39,469 nt of DNA from Prochlorococcus sp. AG-449-G23 (GTDB lineage Bacteria > Cyanobacteriota > Cyanobacteriia > PCC-6307 > Cyanobiaceae): positions 1-39,469 of the forward strand of contig QCQJ01000012.1 in assembly GCA_003209585.1 (NCBI GenBank), read 5' to 3'. Positions 1 to 15,324 of this stretch are shown here, in pieces. The notes below the pieces were generated by a model, which was not told the DNA's origin, ran no database searches, and saw only the letters and a list, made by a program, of their open reading frames with translations. A program made the translations under genes and the position numbers. The number at the start of each line of letters is the position of its first letter. Position 1 is the first letter of the stretch.

Positions 1-1108
1 TATGACCTTCTAATACTTTCAATAATTGTACTTCAGAAACATCCGTATCTAATAAATTAGAGTTATTTCCAGGGAACCAGTGACTTCCATTCCCAAGCAA
101 TTGATATCTAGCTTTTGCAAAACCTTCCATATCCAACCAATCTATTAAATTTGAAAGCCATAGCAGAACGGGAATATTAATATTACCAGGAGTATATTCC
201 CAACTCGGTAGATTTTTATTCCAATTTTGATACCATTCTAAACCTAAAGCATTAATCGATTCCTGCCTTAATCTATTTATTATCTTTGGAACATACTTCT
301 CGGATTCTGATAGTAACGAAACAGCTTCTAAATGCAGTTCAAAATCTGCCTCTTTTGCAATACCCACGCTAAGGGTATGGACATTTTTATTTCTTAAACA
401 AAAAAGATCATTAAAAACTATAGGATGAAGTGGTCTACAAAGTTCCAACATTTTGTTTGAAGGAGTATGAAGATGTCCCCCTTTATCAGTAGGACTTATT
501 ATAAAAACCCCAAGATCATACTTATTAGCTAAATTTATAACCTTTGTATTTTCTTGATTTATGAAATACCAGTGCAAATTCACATAATCAAATAAGTTTG
601 TTGAAATAGCCTTCTCAATGAGCAAAGATTTTCCATGGGTCGAAAATCCAATAGAACCAATTAAATTTTCTTTTTGAAAATTCCTTAAAATATCAATACA
701 ACCTCCATCTTTAACAGCCTGATGTAAATGCTCATCTGTATTGATGCCATGTATTGCTAGTAAGTCAATTTTTTTAACTTTCAATTTTTCAATACTTGTC
801 AAAACATCTCTTTCAAAAATTTTTGGATCAATATTTGGTGGGACCTTTGTTTGAATAAAGTTTGGGATTGTTTTAGTATTTTGAAAACCCATTCCTAATT
901 GCACCTCAGAAGTTCCATAATACTTAGCAGTTTCGACATGACTTAAGCCATATTTGTTTGCCAGATTCAAAATATTTTCTACTTTATTTTGTTCTTTATA
1001 TGAAATCTCAGAAAAATCTAATTGATCCCAACTTTTTTGAAATCTCATGCCACCCAAAGATAAAATAGGAATCTTTAAATTGGTTCTACCAAATCTCCGA
1101 TATTCCAT
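1..1108 (-). CDS. Aldo/keto reductase, COG1453-like (3' end beyond window)
   Basis: The frame opens with ATG at 1108 (MEYRRFGRTNLKIPILSLGG) and stays open to the window edge, about 369 residues, so only the C-terminus is missing. The N-terminal beta-strand and the HVETAKYYGTSE segment are typical of the aldo/keto reductase TIM barrel. The likely catalytic tetrad is Glu59 (Asp in most of the superfamily), Tyr64, Lys88 (in TKVPP) and His120 (in LLAIHG). The family reduces carbonyls with NAD(P)H; the substrate here is unknown. After the barrel there is a C-terminal extension (about residues 270-369) as in COG1453 oxidoreductases. It starts 9 bases after the ferredoxin stop on the same strand, so it probably shares that transcript and may take electrons from it (inference). 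Confidence 0.85.
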   Translation of the reverse strand, partial: MEYRRFGRTNLKIPILSLGGMRFQKSWDQLDFSEISYKEQNKVENILNLANKYGLSHVETAKYYGTSEVQLGMGFQNTKTIPNFIQTKVPPNIDPKIFERDVLTSIEKLKVKKIDLLAIHGINTDEHLHQAVKDGGCIDILRNFQKENLIGSIGFSTHGKSLLIEKAISTNLFDYVNLHWYFINQENTKVINLANKYDLGVFIISPTDKGGHLHTPSNKMLELCRPLHPIVFNDLFCLRNKNVHTLSVGIAKEADFELHLEAVSLLSESEKYVPKIINRLRQESINALGLEWYQNWNKNLPSWEYTPGNINIPVLLWLSNLIDWLDMEGFAKARYQLLGNGSHWFPGNNSNLLDTDVSEVQLLKVLEGH

Positions 1109-1117
1109 TTTTTGAAA

Positions 1118-1477
1118 TTAATGCTTATTCATTCTTGGTGGTTTTCCAAATGATTGAAACATATCTCTATCTAGACTATTTTCCAAATCATCCAATTCTT
1201 CAAACTTGACCCAGTGAATACAATCAACAGGACATGTATCTATCGCTTCTTGTATAACATCAGAACTATCTCCATCTTGCCTCATAGCTCGACTTCTACC
1301 ATGAAATTCATCCACCATGAAAGTGTTCGAAGCTACGTGTACACAATATTGACAACCAATACATTTAGCCTCATCAACCCAAACAGCTTTTTCTGCTAAT
1401 TGTCCACCTAATACAGGCTCCCAGCCTGTAATTTTAATATTGTCTTCAAGAGTATCAAATGGATCAGTAAAATCCAT
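1118..1477 (-). CDS. Single-cluster [4Fe-4S] ferredoxin
   Basis: This 119-residue acidic soluble protein has one cluster-binding pattern: Cys39-x2-Cys42-x2-Cys45 (CIGCQYC) and Cys82-Pro, with a further Cys86 in CPVDC. The second Cys set of two-cluster bacterial ferredoxins is absent, so one [4Fe-4S] cluster is expected. The TFMVDE, GRSRAM and IDTCPVDCIHW segments match the cyanobacterial/plant form of this family. It lies 9 bases downstream of Ycf35 and 9 bases upstream of the aldo/keto reductase, all on the minus strand. It is probably an electron carrier for a partner in this cluster; the partner is not known. The ferredoxin call is firm, the specific role is not. Confidence 0.9.
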   Translation of the reverse strand: MDFTDPFDTLEDNIKITGWEPVLGGQLAEKAVWVDEAKCIGCQYCVHVASNTFMVDEFHGRSRAMRQDGDSSDVIQEAIDTCPVDCIHWVKFEELDDLENSLDRDMFQSFGKPPRMNKH

Positions 1478-1486
1478 ATTCTGATA

Positions 1487-1879
1487 TTAATTATCCCACT
1501 TGGTTAAAACCAACTCAATAGAGCCGTCATTTGTATTCTTTTCTTCAACAATTTGATAACCATCCTCTTGAGTTTTGGAAATAATTGTTTGGTAAGCATA
1601 CATTTGAGTAACCTTAGAAATAAATCTCTCAACTGGAATCTCAAATTTCCATAAATCAAGGTCAGTAACTAATTCATAAGCATTTGAATTATTGTCCCAT
1701 TTAAATCCAACCTTAGTATCACCAGGTAAATTCATGCTTATATCAACTGCTGTGAACTTGCCTCTGTAACCTTTGACGAACTTTTCTTCTTGATTAATTT
1801 GGTATCCAAGATTATTTAAAGCCTTAATTAATGGCTCCGCTTCTTTAAGCTGGGTTTTAATAGTACTAAAATGTGACAT
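1487..1879 (-). CDS. ycf35: Ycf35 / DUF1257 family protein
   Basis: The 130-residue protein begins MSHFSTIKTQLKEAEPLIKAL and is typical of the Ycf35 (DUF1257) family found in cyanobacteria and some algal plastids. It has no signal peptide or membrane segment and no recognisable catalytic motif. The conserved middle (GYRGKFTAVDISMNLPGD) and the C-terminal YQIVEEK region match the family. Its start lies 14 bases inside the 3' end of the upstream DUF2997 gene, which points to translational coupling, and a ferredoxin follows after 9 bases. The function of the family is not established as far as I know. Confidence 0.9.
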   Translation of the reverse strand: MSHFSTIKTQLKEAEPLIKALNNLGYQINQEEKFVKGYRGKFTAVDISMNLPGDTKVGFKWDNNSNAYELVTDLDLWKFEIPVERFISKVTQMYAYQTIISKTQEDGYQIVEEKNTNDGSIELVLTKWDN

Positions 1880-2081
1880 TAGATTCGTTGTTTTGTTGTT
1901 TTAAGTTTTCAATTTGATTAGAGATGAAAGCATCAGATGTTTTATTCTTGACTGTTACTTTACCGAGAGCTTTTTCAAGATTTTTTGTAGCTTCATTGCA
2001 TGAAACACCTGTAAATCCTTCAACAGTCTCTTCAACTCTTCCGTCTTGATGAATTTTGAATCTCAATGTTTTTTGAGGCAT
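1866..2081 (-). CDS. DUF2997 family protein
   Basis: This is a 71-residue protein starting MPQKTLRFKIHQDGRVEE. I chose the ATG at 2081 rather than the in-frame TTG at 2090 because family members begin at MPQKT. The KIHQDGRVEETVEGFTG strand-turn-strand pattern and the invariant-looking Cys in GVSCNEAT are the DUF2997 signature. The C-terminal tail is Asn/Gln-rich and is encoded by the part that overlaps ycf35 by 14 bases. It is the first gene of the apparent DUF2997-ycf35-ferredoxin-aldo/keto reductase operon. Function unknown; the constant pairing with Ycf35 suggests the two proteins work together. Confidence 0.85.
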   Translation of the reverse strand: MPQKTLRFKIHQDGRVEETVEGFTGVSCNEATKNLEKALGKVTVKNKTSDAFISNQIENLKQQNNESNVTF

Positions 2082-2109
2082 TAAATTCAAGTAGTTAGTA
2101 CTTTTACTT

Positions 2110-2138
2110 TATATAGAATAACGAAAATATTTTGTTTC
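2110..2138 (-). promoter_or_regulatory. Candidate promoter of the DUF2997-ycf35 operon
   Basis: Read on the minus strand, TATATA (2110-2115) follows a GAAACA (2133-2138) by 17 bases, and would start RNA about 20 bases before the DUF2997 ATG. The -10 is fair and the -35 is weak. In DNA this A/T-rich such matches occur by chance, so this rests mainly on position in the 147-base gap after the HEAT gene. Confidence 0.3.
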
Positions 2139-2228
2139 AGTTGGTACAAGTTAAATAATTTTAATTTTTATATTGAATATCTGATAAATTAATTTTTTTG
2201 GTAGAGTTCTTATGAAAAATTTAGATAT

Positions 2229-3002
2229 TTAATTGTAAAAACCTTGCATACCCATTGAATCCAAGGCAGTTTTTGCTTCTTCCATAACAGATGGCTCTTT
2301 ATCAAAAAGGGCTATTTTGGTACATTCATCAACGAAACTTTCTTGAAATGTATTATTTAATTTTTCGTACAACCTACACAATGACCAGATGCAATTACTT
2401 CTTACACCTGATTCATTATCAATCTTTAAACTTATTAAAAGTTGTTGTGCTGCTAATTGAGCGTTTTCCAAAGAAACATTTCCAATTTCAGCTAAAGAAC
2501 TAGATGACCATAACCTGACTGCAGCTACATCATTCTTTAAAGCAATAATTAGTGGTTTTAAAACAATTTGGTCATCATAATTAGCTAGGCTCCATGCAGT
2601 CGCCCTTCTTACATAAGCATTATCATCAGTCTTCAAAAGACTGACAAGTTTCTTTACTGCGCTAGGGCATGGATTACGACCTAAAGCATATACCGCACTC
2701 ATTCTCTCAACAGGACAAGGTTGATCAAGTAACGGTAACAAAAGGGGGAAAGATCTTTTATCTCTATATTCACAAAATATTCTTAAGCCTTGTATTCTTT
2801 CTTCTCTGTTACCTTCTAGCATTTTTAAAGCATCATTGCACTCTTGAGTTATGTTTAAACCTTTTGAAAAAGCATCTTCATCAATTTGCTCTAGAGGATC
2901 TATTTCAATCTCTAAAGCCAATTCTCTGGCCAAAACATCCGGATCAACTGCAATTTCAGCAAGGCTTTTTTTCTTAGGATCCTTATTTTGTGTCATTTTC
3001 AA
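2229..3002 (-). CDS. HEAT-repeat protein (CpcE/PBS-lyase-like)
   Basis: The 257-residue protein consists of a short N-terminal helix region (1-60) followed by about five HEAT-like helical pairs. Examples are YALGRNPCPSAVKKLVSLL, TAWSLANYDDQIVLKPLI and SSLAEIGN, each with the alternating Leu/Ala pattern. Such repeats are shared by phycobilin lyases of the CpcE group and by general scaffolding proteins. High-light Prochlorococcus has no phycobilisomes, so a bilin-lyase role cannot be assumed; protein binding is the safer reading. The start could be the ATG at 3002 or the one two codons later (2996). It lies 12 bases downstream of a tiny membrane ORF. No signal peptide is seen. Confidence 0.75.
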   Translation of the reverse strand: MKMTQNKDPKKKSLAEIAVDPDVLARELALEIEIDPLEQIDEDAFSKGLNITQECNDALKMLEGNREERIQGLRIFCEYRDKRSFPLLLPLLDQPCPVERMSAVYALGRNPCPSAVKKLVSLLKTDDNAYVRRATAWSLANYDDQIVLKPLIIALKNDVAAVRLWSSSSLAEIGNVSLENAQLAAQQLLISLKIDNESGVRSNCIWSLCRLYEKLNNTFQESFVDECTKIALFDKEPSVMEEAKTALDSMGMQGFYN

Positions 3003-3014
3003 ATACTAAAAATA

Positions 3015-3140
3015 TTAATTCATGGGGGCAGGCGACATCATATCTCCTGGCAACCAAATTCTTGCACTAACTGCAAAGAAGGCAATCCCAAAAAGCGCGA
3101 CGATAGCGAAAGGTAAAATTTTTGTTTTAATAAAACCCAA
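3015..3140 (-). CDS. Tiny single-span membrane protein, non-ATG start
   Basis: A minus-strand frame without stops encodes about 41 residues from a TTG at 3140 (LGFIKTKILPFAIVALFGIA, then FFAVSARIWLPGD and a short tail to MN-stop). A short basic N-terminus (Lys-Thr-Lys) is followed by about 20 hydrophobic residues and a Trp-Leu-Pro-Gly-Asp turn, which looks like a real transmembrane peptide and not random A/T-rich translation. The only in-frame ATGs lie near the C-terminus, so a TTG (or ATT) start is required. No clear Shine-Dalgarno sequence is seen. It ends 12 bases before the HEAT gene. I do not recognise the family; it resembles small photosystem or NDH subunits only in size and topology. 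Confidence 0.5.
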   Translation of the reverse strand: MGFIKTKILPFAIVALFGIAFFAVSARIWLPGDMMSPAPMN

Positions 3141-3213
3141 AGATTCAAAATTAATTAAGTCAATAATAACCTGTTTAATATACTTTTATAAAATTTTCGT
3201 GAGATAATATCAT

Positions 3214-4269
<1,056 letters not shown>

Positions 4270-4286
4270 TTAGATCAATACTATTT

Positions 4287-4442
<156 letters not shown>

Positions 4443-4451
4443 TTACAAATT

Positions 4452-4487
4452 AAAAATCTATTCTAGTAACTAAAAATAATAATAGAT
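4452..4487 (-). terminator. Weak terminator-like hairpin between rpoC2 and hli
   Basis: On the minus strand a 7-bp arm (ATCTATT at 4481-4487) pairs with AATAGAT (4456-4462) across an 18-base loop and is followed by a short U run. The stem has a single G-C pair, so it would be inefficient; partial read-through from the rpo genes into hli is plausible. Confidence 0.3.
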
Positions 4488-4492
4488 AATAT

Positions 4493-8620
<4,128 letters not shown>

Positions 8621-8627
8621 TTAAAGA

Positions 8628-10559
<1,932 letters not shown>

Positions 10560-10570
10560 TTATTGGGTAT

Positions 10571-13500
10571 TTAATCTTCCTCATATTCAGAGGTTCCGAG
10601 TGATTCATAAGTCGGCCTTGATGGAGTATTTCTTCTCGGATTTATATCTTGCATTAAATCTACTTCTTTTCCTTCATCTGTATAAACCCCTATATCTAAT
10701 CCCAAAGATTGTAATTCCCTCATAAGAACTTTGAATGATTCAGGAGTACCAGGCCTAGGGATCGGCTTACCTTTTACAATTGCGTTAAGAGCTTCATTTC
10801 TTCCTTGCATGTCATCAGATTTAACTGTTAATAATTCTTGGAGAGTATAAGCTGCTCCATAAGCTTCAAGAGCCCATACTTCCATTTCTCCAAGCCTTTG
10901 TCCACCCTGCTGAGCTTTACCACCTAATGGTTGTTGTGTAACCAAAGAGTAAGGACCAGTAGATCTGGCGTGAATCTTATCATCGACCAAATGAACTAAC
11001 TTAAGGAAGTGAGAGTATCCGACTGCCACTGGCTGATCAAAGGGTTCTCCTGTTCTGCCATCTTTTAATAATAACTTTCCTGGATCTTCGGGATTGTAAA
11101 CCCATGCTTTACCTGGCTGTTTTGAAGCTTCCTCTAAAAATGCTTGAACAGTCTGATGTGATTTTTCAGCTCCATACATTTCATCGAATGGAACAACTTT
11201 AACTCTGCAATTTAAGTTGGAGGCTGCCCAACCCATTAATAATTCAAAAACTTGACCCACATTCATCCTACTTGGTACTCCAAGAGGATTAAGGACTATA
11301 TCGACGGGCGTTCCATCTGGCAAATACGGCATATCTTCTCTGGGTAAAATTCTGCTAATAATTCCTTTATTGCCATGTCTCCCAGCCATTTTGTCACCTA
11401 CTTGAATTTTCCTTCTTTGAGCCACATATACTCTAACGACCATGTTGGCCCCTGGAGGCAATTCATCCCCTTGTTCTCTAGTATAAATACGAACATCCAA
11501 GACCCTTCCCTTTTCAGTCTTAGGGACCCTTAGAGAATTATCTCTTACGTCTCTAGCCTTTTCACCAAAAATAGCTCTCAACAATTTTTCTTCAGGTGGC
11601 TGATCTGATTCCCCTTTTGGGGTCACTTTTCCTACAAGAATATCTCCACTCTCGACAAAAGCACCAATCCTAATAATTCCCATTTCATCAAGATTGTTCA
11701 AGCTTTCTTCAGAGATATTGGGAATCTCTCTTGTGATTTCTTCAGGTCCTAGCTTTGTTTGTCTTGCCTCAATTTCATATTTTTCAATATGAACTGATGT
11801 ATATAAATCATCAGTTACCATCCTCTCACTAACAAGAATAGCATCTTCGTAGTTGTATCCCTCCCATGGCATGTAAGCAATTAAAACGTTTTGACCAAGG
11901 GCTATTTCTCCTCCTTCACAGGCCGATCCATCTGCTAAAACCTGCCCAGATATAACTCGATCTCCAATTTTTACGATGGGTCTTTGGTTTAGGCAAGTAT
12001 CTTGATTTGATCTTTGATATTTCTGAAGATAATGAAAATGTTCATTACCATCCTCGTCTTTAACAACAATCTCATTAGCATCTACATAAGATACAGTTCC
12101 ATTTACTTTTGTTATGGGAACCATACCCGAATCTCTAGCGACTTGAGATTCTAAACCTGTACCAACTAAAGGACGTTCTGGCCTGAGCAATGGAACGGCT
12201 TGTCGTTGCATATTTGATCCCATTAGAGCTCTATTTGCATCATCATGTTCCAAGAAAGGAATAAGTGAAGTAGCGACTGAAATTACCTGAACCGGGGAAA
12301 GCTGAACGTAATCAACTTGATGAGGAGGAACTTTTTCAAAATCTTGTCTATATCTTACTGGTATTAGATCTGCGATTATATTACCTTCCTTGTCAGTTGC
12401 GACATCACCTGGTGCCACTCTACACTCATCTTCTAGATCAGCGGAAAGATAAACAGGATTTCCTTCTTTATTAACTTTGCCGTTAGTAACTTTCCAAAAA
12501 GGTGTTTCAATAAAACCATACTCATTAACTCTGGCATGGGTAGCTAAAGAGTTTATAAGTCCAGCATTAGGACCTTCAGGAGTCTCGATAGGACATAATC
12601 TTCCATAATGTGATGGATGAATATCCCTTACCGCAAAGCCTGCTCTTTCTCGAGTTAAACCTCCAGGACCCAAGGCCGAAATTCTTCTCTTATGTGTTAA
12701 TTCAGCAAGGGGATTAGTTTGATCCATGAATTGACTTAATTGACTGGAGCCAAAAAATTCTTTTATGGCAGCAACTAAAGGTTTAGGATTGACTAGTTGA
12801 GCTGGAGTAAGAGAATCTGTTTCTCCTACGGTCATTCTTTCTTTGATAATTCTTTCTAGACGGTTAAGTCCAACCCTGACTTGATTTTGTAGAAGTTCTC
12901 CAACAGATCTTACTCTTCGATTACCAAGGTGATCAATATCATCCAAACTAGCGCCACCTACATCCAATTCTAGATTAATTAAATAATCAATGGTAGAGAG
13001 AACATCTTCATGAGTAAGAGTTCTCACATCATCTGGCACAGTCAGCCTCAATTTTTTATTTATTTTATATCTACCAACTCGGCCTAAATCGTATCTTTTG
13101 GGATCAAAAAATCTACTATGTAATAGCTGTTGCCCTCCTGAAACGGAGGGTGGTTCACCAGGGCGTAGCTTCTTGTAGAGCTCAAGTAAAGCCTGATCTT
13201 CTGAATTTATCCCCTCTTCATTAGCTGACTCAATTGAGCTTTGATAAAACTCAGGATGTCTAAGTTTGTCAACCACATCGTTATCTGAAAGACCCATAGC
13301 TCTCATAAGAACGTGAGCATTAATTTTTCTAGTTTTATCAACTCTTACATAAAGTAAATTGTTTTTGTCAGTCTCAAATTTTAACCATGCACCCCTATTA
13401 GGGATAACGCTAGCGTTGTAGGTTCTTCGACCATTTTTGTCAAGTTCATCTTTAAAATATACTCCTGGACTTCGAACAATTTGATTAACAATTACTCTTT

Positions 13501-13864
13501 CAGCACCATTAATGATAAAAGTTCCTCTCTCAGTCATTAATGGTAATTCGCCAATAAATACTTCTTGTTCCTTAATTTCCCCTGTCTCTTTATTAATTAA
13601 CCTGCAAGTTACATACATTTGAGATGCAAATGTTGCATCTCTTCTTTTGGCTTCCTCCACATCGTGCCTAGGTCTTTTTAATCTGTACTCTTCGCCTATA
13701 AAATGTAATTCTAATTTACCTGTGTAATCAGAAATGGGAGAAAAGTTTTGTAATTCCTCAATTAAACCCTTTTCCAAAAACCATTTAAAGCTTGCTCTTT
13801 GTACTTCAACTAAATCTGGTAGATAAGTATCTGTTTTTGCTACCTGTAAAGCGCTACTGCTCAT
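10571..13864 (-). CDS. rpoB: RNA polymerase subunit beta
   Basis: At 1097 residues the length is right for cyanobacterial beta, which lacks the large lineage insertions of E. coli. Conserved blocks run in the expected order: [21 protein letters not shown], the rifampicin-pocket region ([20 protein letters not shown]), [14 protein letters not shown], and [12 protein letters not shown] with active-centre Lys825 and Lys833. The C-terminal [13 protein letters not shown] segment packs against beta-prime. It is the first of three polymerase genes; the 233-base leader upstream contains two hairpins. It starts at ATG 13864 ([20 protein letters not shown]). Confidence 0.98.
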   Translation of the reverse strand: MSSSALQVAKTDTYLPDLVEVQRASFKWFLEKGLIEELQNFSPISDYTGKLELHFIGEEYRLKRPRHDVEEAKRRDATFASQMYVTCRLINKETGEIKEQEVFIGELPLMTERGTFIINGAERVIVNQIVRSPGVYFKDELDKNGRRTYNASVIPNRGAWLKFETDKNNLLYVRVDKTRKINAHVLMRAMGLSDNDVVDKLRHPEFYQSSIESANEEGINSEDQALLELYKKLRPGEPPSVSGGQQLLHSRFFDPKRYDLGRVGRYKINKKLRLTVPDDVRTLTHEDVLSTIDYLINLELDVGGASLDDIDHLGNRRVRSVGELLQNQVRVGLNRLERIIKERMTVGETDSLTPAQLVNPKPLVAAIKEFFGSSQLSQFMDQTNPLAELTHKRRISALGPGGLTRERAGFAVRDIHPSHYGRLCPIETPEGPNAGLINSLATHARVNEYGFIETPFWKVTNGKVNKEGNPVYLSADLEDECRVAPGDVATDKEGNIIADLIPVRYRQDFEKVPPHQVDYVQLSPVQVISVATSLIPFLEHDDANRALMGSNMQRQAVPLLRPERPLVGTGLESQVARDSGMVPITKVNGTVSYVDANEIVVKDEDGNEHFHYLQKYQRSNQDTCLNQRPIVKIGDRVISGQVLADGSACEGGEIALGQNVLIAYMPWEGYNYEDAILVSERMVTDDLYTSVHIEKYEIEARQTKLGPEEITREIPNISEESLNNLDEMGIIRIGAFVESGDILVGKVTPKGESDQPPEEKLLRAIFGEKARDVRDNSLRVPKTEKGRVLDVRIYTREQGDELPPGANMVVRVYVAQRRKIQVGDKMAGRHGNKGIISRILPREDMPYLPDGTPVDIVLNPLGVPSRMNVGQVFELLMGWAASNLNCRVKVVPFDEMYGAEKSHQTVQAFLEEASKQPGKAWVYNPEDPGKLLLKDGRTGEPFDQPVAVGYSHFLKLVHLVDDKIHARSTGPYSLVTQQPLGGKAQQGGQRLGEMEVWALEAYGAAYTLQELLTVKSDDMQGRNEALNAIVKGKPIPRPGTPESFKVLMRELQSLGLDIGVYTDEGKEVDLMQDINPRRNTPSRPTYESLGTSEYEED

Positions 13865-13951
13865 CCAAGAAAACCTGCGATTTTGTGAGATTTACTATTT
13901 ACCTTTAATCTACTCAACATTTAGTTGTTTAACTTTTCATTTAATGTGGTT

Positions 13952-13969
13952 TCGAGAATTAAATCTCGA
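13952..13969 (-). promoter_or_regulatory. Hairpin in the rpoB leader
   Basis: A perfect 6-bp inverted repeat, TCGAGA (13952-13957) and TCTCGA (13964-13969) with a 6-base spacer, lies 88 bases before the rpoB start. It has three G-C pairs, unusual for this sequence, and no U run follows on the minus strand, so it reads better as a leader or operator element than as a terminator. Confidence 0.35.
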
Positions 13970-13982
13970 TTTCAACAAAAAT

Positions 13983-14008
13983 TCAATTTTATTATTAATT
14001 AAAATTGA
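13983..14008 (-). terminator. Possible tatD terminator / rpoB attenuator
   Basis: A perfect 9-bp inverted repeat, TCAATTTTA (13983-13991) and TAAAATTGA (14000-14008), encloses an 8-base loop. On the minus strand it is followed directly by a U-rich stretch (ATTTTTG). It lies 90 bases after tatD and about 120 bases before rpoB, so it could end tatD transcripts or attenuate rpoB. The stem is almost all A-T, so the strength is doubtful. Confidence 0.4.
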
Positions 14009-14097
14009 GTTTAATGCTGAGAAATCATCATTTATGTAAGTTAAAGCTAAATAATTGAAAAAATTTCTAGTAATTTTTAATATTAACAGCTTCTATG

Positions 14098-14892
14098 TCA
14101 AATTAACAAGTCAAACTTAAACAAATCTTCAGCATTCTTAGATGACTCTTTGGCAATTGTGATTAAATCCGTAGATCTTAAATCTGCCATAAAATTAGCA
14201 ACATTTTCAACAAATGAAGGTTCATTTCTTTTACCCCTATGAGGCACAGGAGCTAAAAAGGGTGAGTCAGTTTCAATTAAGTATTTATCGTCTGGGACTA
14301 TTTTGGCACACTCATGAATTTCATTTGCTTTTGGGAAAGTTACTATTCCACTAAAACTGATGTAAAAACCAAGATCTAAGAATTGCTTCATTTCTTTTGG
14401 GGTTCCAGTCCAACAATGAAGTACACCCTTAGGGCATTTTCCTTTTTTAGAGAGATCACTACATATCTCTATCATTTCATTTGCAGCATCTCTGCAATGG
14501 ATAATTACAGGCAATTCAAGTTCAAAAGCTAACTCCATTTGAGGAATAAGAGCATCAATTTGCTGAGTTTTATTTTCATTTTTAAAAAAATCTAAGCCTA
14601 ATTCTCCAATAGCTACAACTCTTCTATCTTCTTGAGCAGATCTTCTTAAAATAGATTTTGAACTTAGTTGCCATTTTTTTGCTTCTAAGGGATGCAAACC
14701 AACTGAATAGTAAATCTCGTTATATTCATGAGATATTTTTTTTAACTTCGGAATTTCTGTTAACTCACAACAAGCATGAACTAATTTTTTTACACCTCTT
14801 GCACGCAATCTTTGAACAACATCTTCAAGATCTTTGTCAAAACTTTCAAATATTAAATGACAATGCGAGTCTATGAGTTCAAAATCGCTCAT
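14098..14892 (-). CDS. tatD: TatD-family metal-dependent nuclease
   Basis: The 264-residue protein is an amidohydrolase-fold TIM barrel with the metal ligands of TatD: His10 and His12 in DSHCHL, Glu97 in GELGLDF, His132 in IIHCRDA, His159 in LHCWTG and Asp209 in IETDSPFL. These enzymes are Mg2+-dependent 3'-5' exonucleases in repair and DNA turnover; the exact role in cyanobacteria is not known. It follows rpsT by 17 bases on the same strand and ends 233 bases before rpoB. This rpsT-tatD-rpoB order fits a core-genome neighbourhood. Confidence 0.93.
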   Translation of the reverse strand: MSDFELIDSHCHLIFESFDKDLEDVVQRLRARGVKKLVHACCELTEIPKLKKISHEYNEIYYSVGLHPLEAKKWQLSSKSILRRSAQEDRRVVAIGELGLDFFKNENKTQQIDALIPQMELAFELELPVIIHCRDAANEMIEICSDLSKKGKCPKGVLHCWTGTPKEMKQFLDLGFYISFSGIVTFPKANEIHECAKIVPDDKYLIETDSPFLAPVPHRGKRNEPSFVENVANFMADLRSTDLITIAKESSKNAEDLFKFDLLI

Positions 14893-14909
14893 TATTAAGA
14901 TCTGCTCTT

Positions 14910-15203
14910 TTACTTTGTGGTAAGAGTAGTTTTTACAAAATTATTAATTTTTGATTTTCTATTAGCCCCATTATTTTTGTGCAGAACATTTTTTTTAACT
15001 GCTTTATCAATTAAGCTAAAAGCTTTATTAAGACTTGTTTTAACTAAAGTTTTATTTTCCTCGTTAGGTTCTTTTTTATATTTTGCGCAGTTCTCCAAGG
15101 TTTTTTTAGTTAAAGTTCTAACTGTAGATTTGTATGACTTATTAATTAGACGATTTCTTTCCGCAATTTGGATTCTCTTTTTTGCTGATTTGTTATTGGC
15201 CAC
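14910..15203 (-). CDS. rpsT: 30S ribosomal protein S20
   Basis: The 97-residue, very Lys/Arg-rich helical protein opens MANNKSAKKRIQIAERNRL, the S20 signature that binds 16S rRNA. SLIDKAVKKNVLHKNNGANRKSK near the C-terminus is the other conserved helix-loop. It is the first gene of the minus-strand run toward tatD and the rpo genes, with a good promoter just upstream. Confidence 0.97.
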   Translation of the reverse strand: MANNKSAKKRIQIAERNRLINKSYKSTVRTLTKKTLENCAKYKKEPNEENKTLVKTSLNKAFSLIDKAVKKNVLHKNNGANRKSKINNFVKTTLTTK

Positions 15204-15229
15204 AGAGGAAACTGAAATATAAGACTTCT

Positions 15230-15259
15230 AATATAACAAATAGATTGACTACTAATCAA
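15230..15259 (-). promoter_or_regulatory. rpsT promoter
   Basis: On the minus strand TTGATT (15254-15259) and TATATT (15230-15235) are separated by 18 bases and would start RNA roughly 20 bases before the rpsT ATG at 15203. Both hexamers are close to the sigma-70 consensus. The -35 box is part of the dyad at 15243-15261. Confidence 0.55.
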
Positions 15260-15261
15260 TC
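15243..15261. promoter_or_regulatory. Dyad between the divergent rpsT and hisD promoters
   Basis: GATTGA (15243-15248) and TCAATC (15256-15261) form a perfect inverted repeat with a 7-base spacer. It covers the rpsT -35 box and the region just upstream of the hisD -10 box, a suitable place for a repressor or activator. The regulator is not identifiable from the window. Confidence 0.4.
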
Positions 15262-15264
15262 ATA

Positions 15265-15270
15265 TATAAT
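15265..15270 (+). promoter_or_regulatory. hisD -10 box
   Basis: A perfect TATAAT on the plus strand lies 55 bases before the hisD ATG. No good -35 box is found at 16-18 bases (TTGACT at 15245-15250 is only 14 bases away), so the promoter may need an activator, or it may be of the -10-only type common in Prochlorococcus. Confidence 0.5.
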
Positions 15271-15324
15271 TTAGAGAGCTATTAAATTTGGTTGTTGAAC
15301 CTTTTAATTTGAACACTTAAGAAT

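Noticed and set aside
3022..3207. Plus-strand 61-residue ORF
   Set aside because: It is the complement of the small membrane ORF on the minus strand; its product has no membrane or domain pattern.
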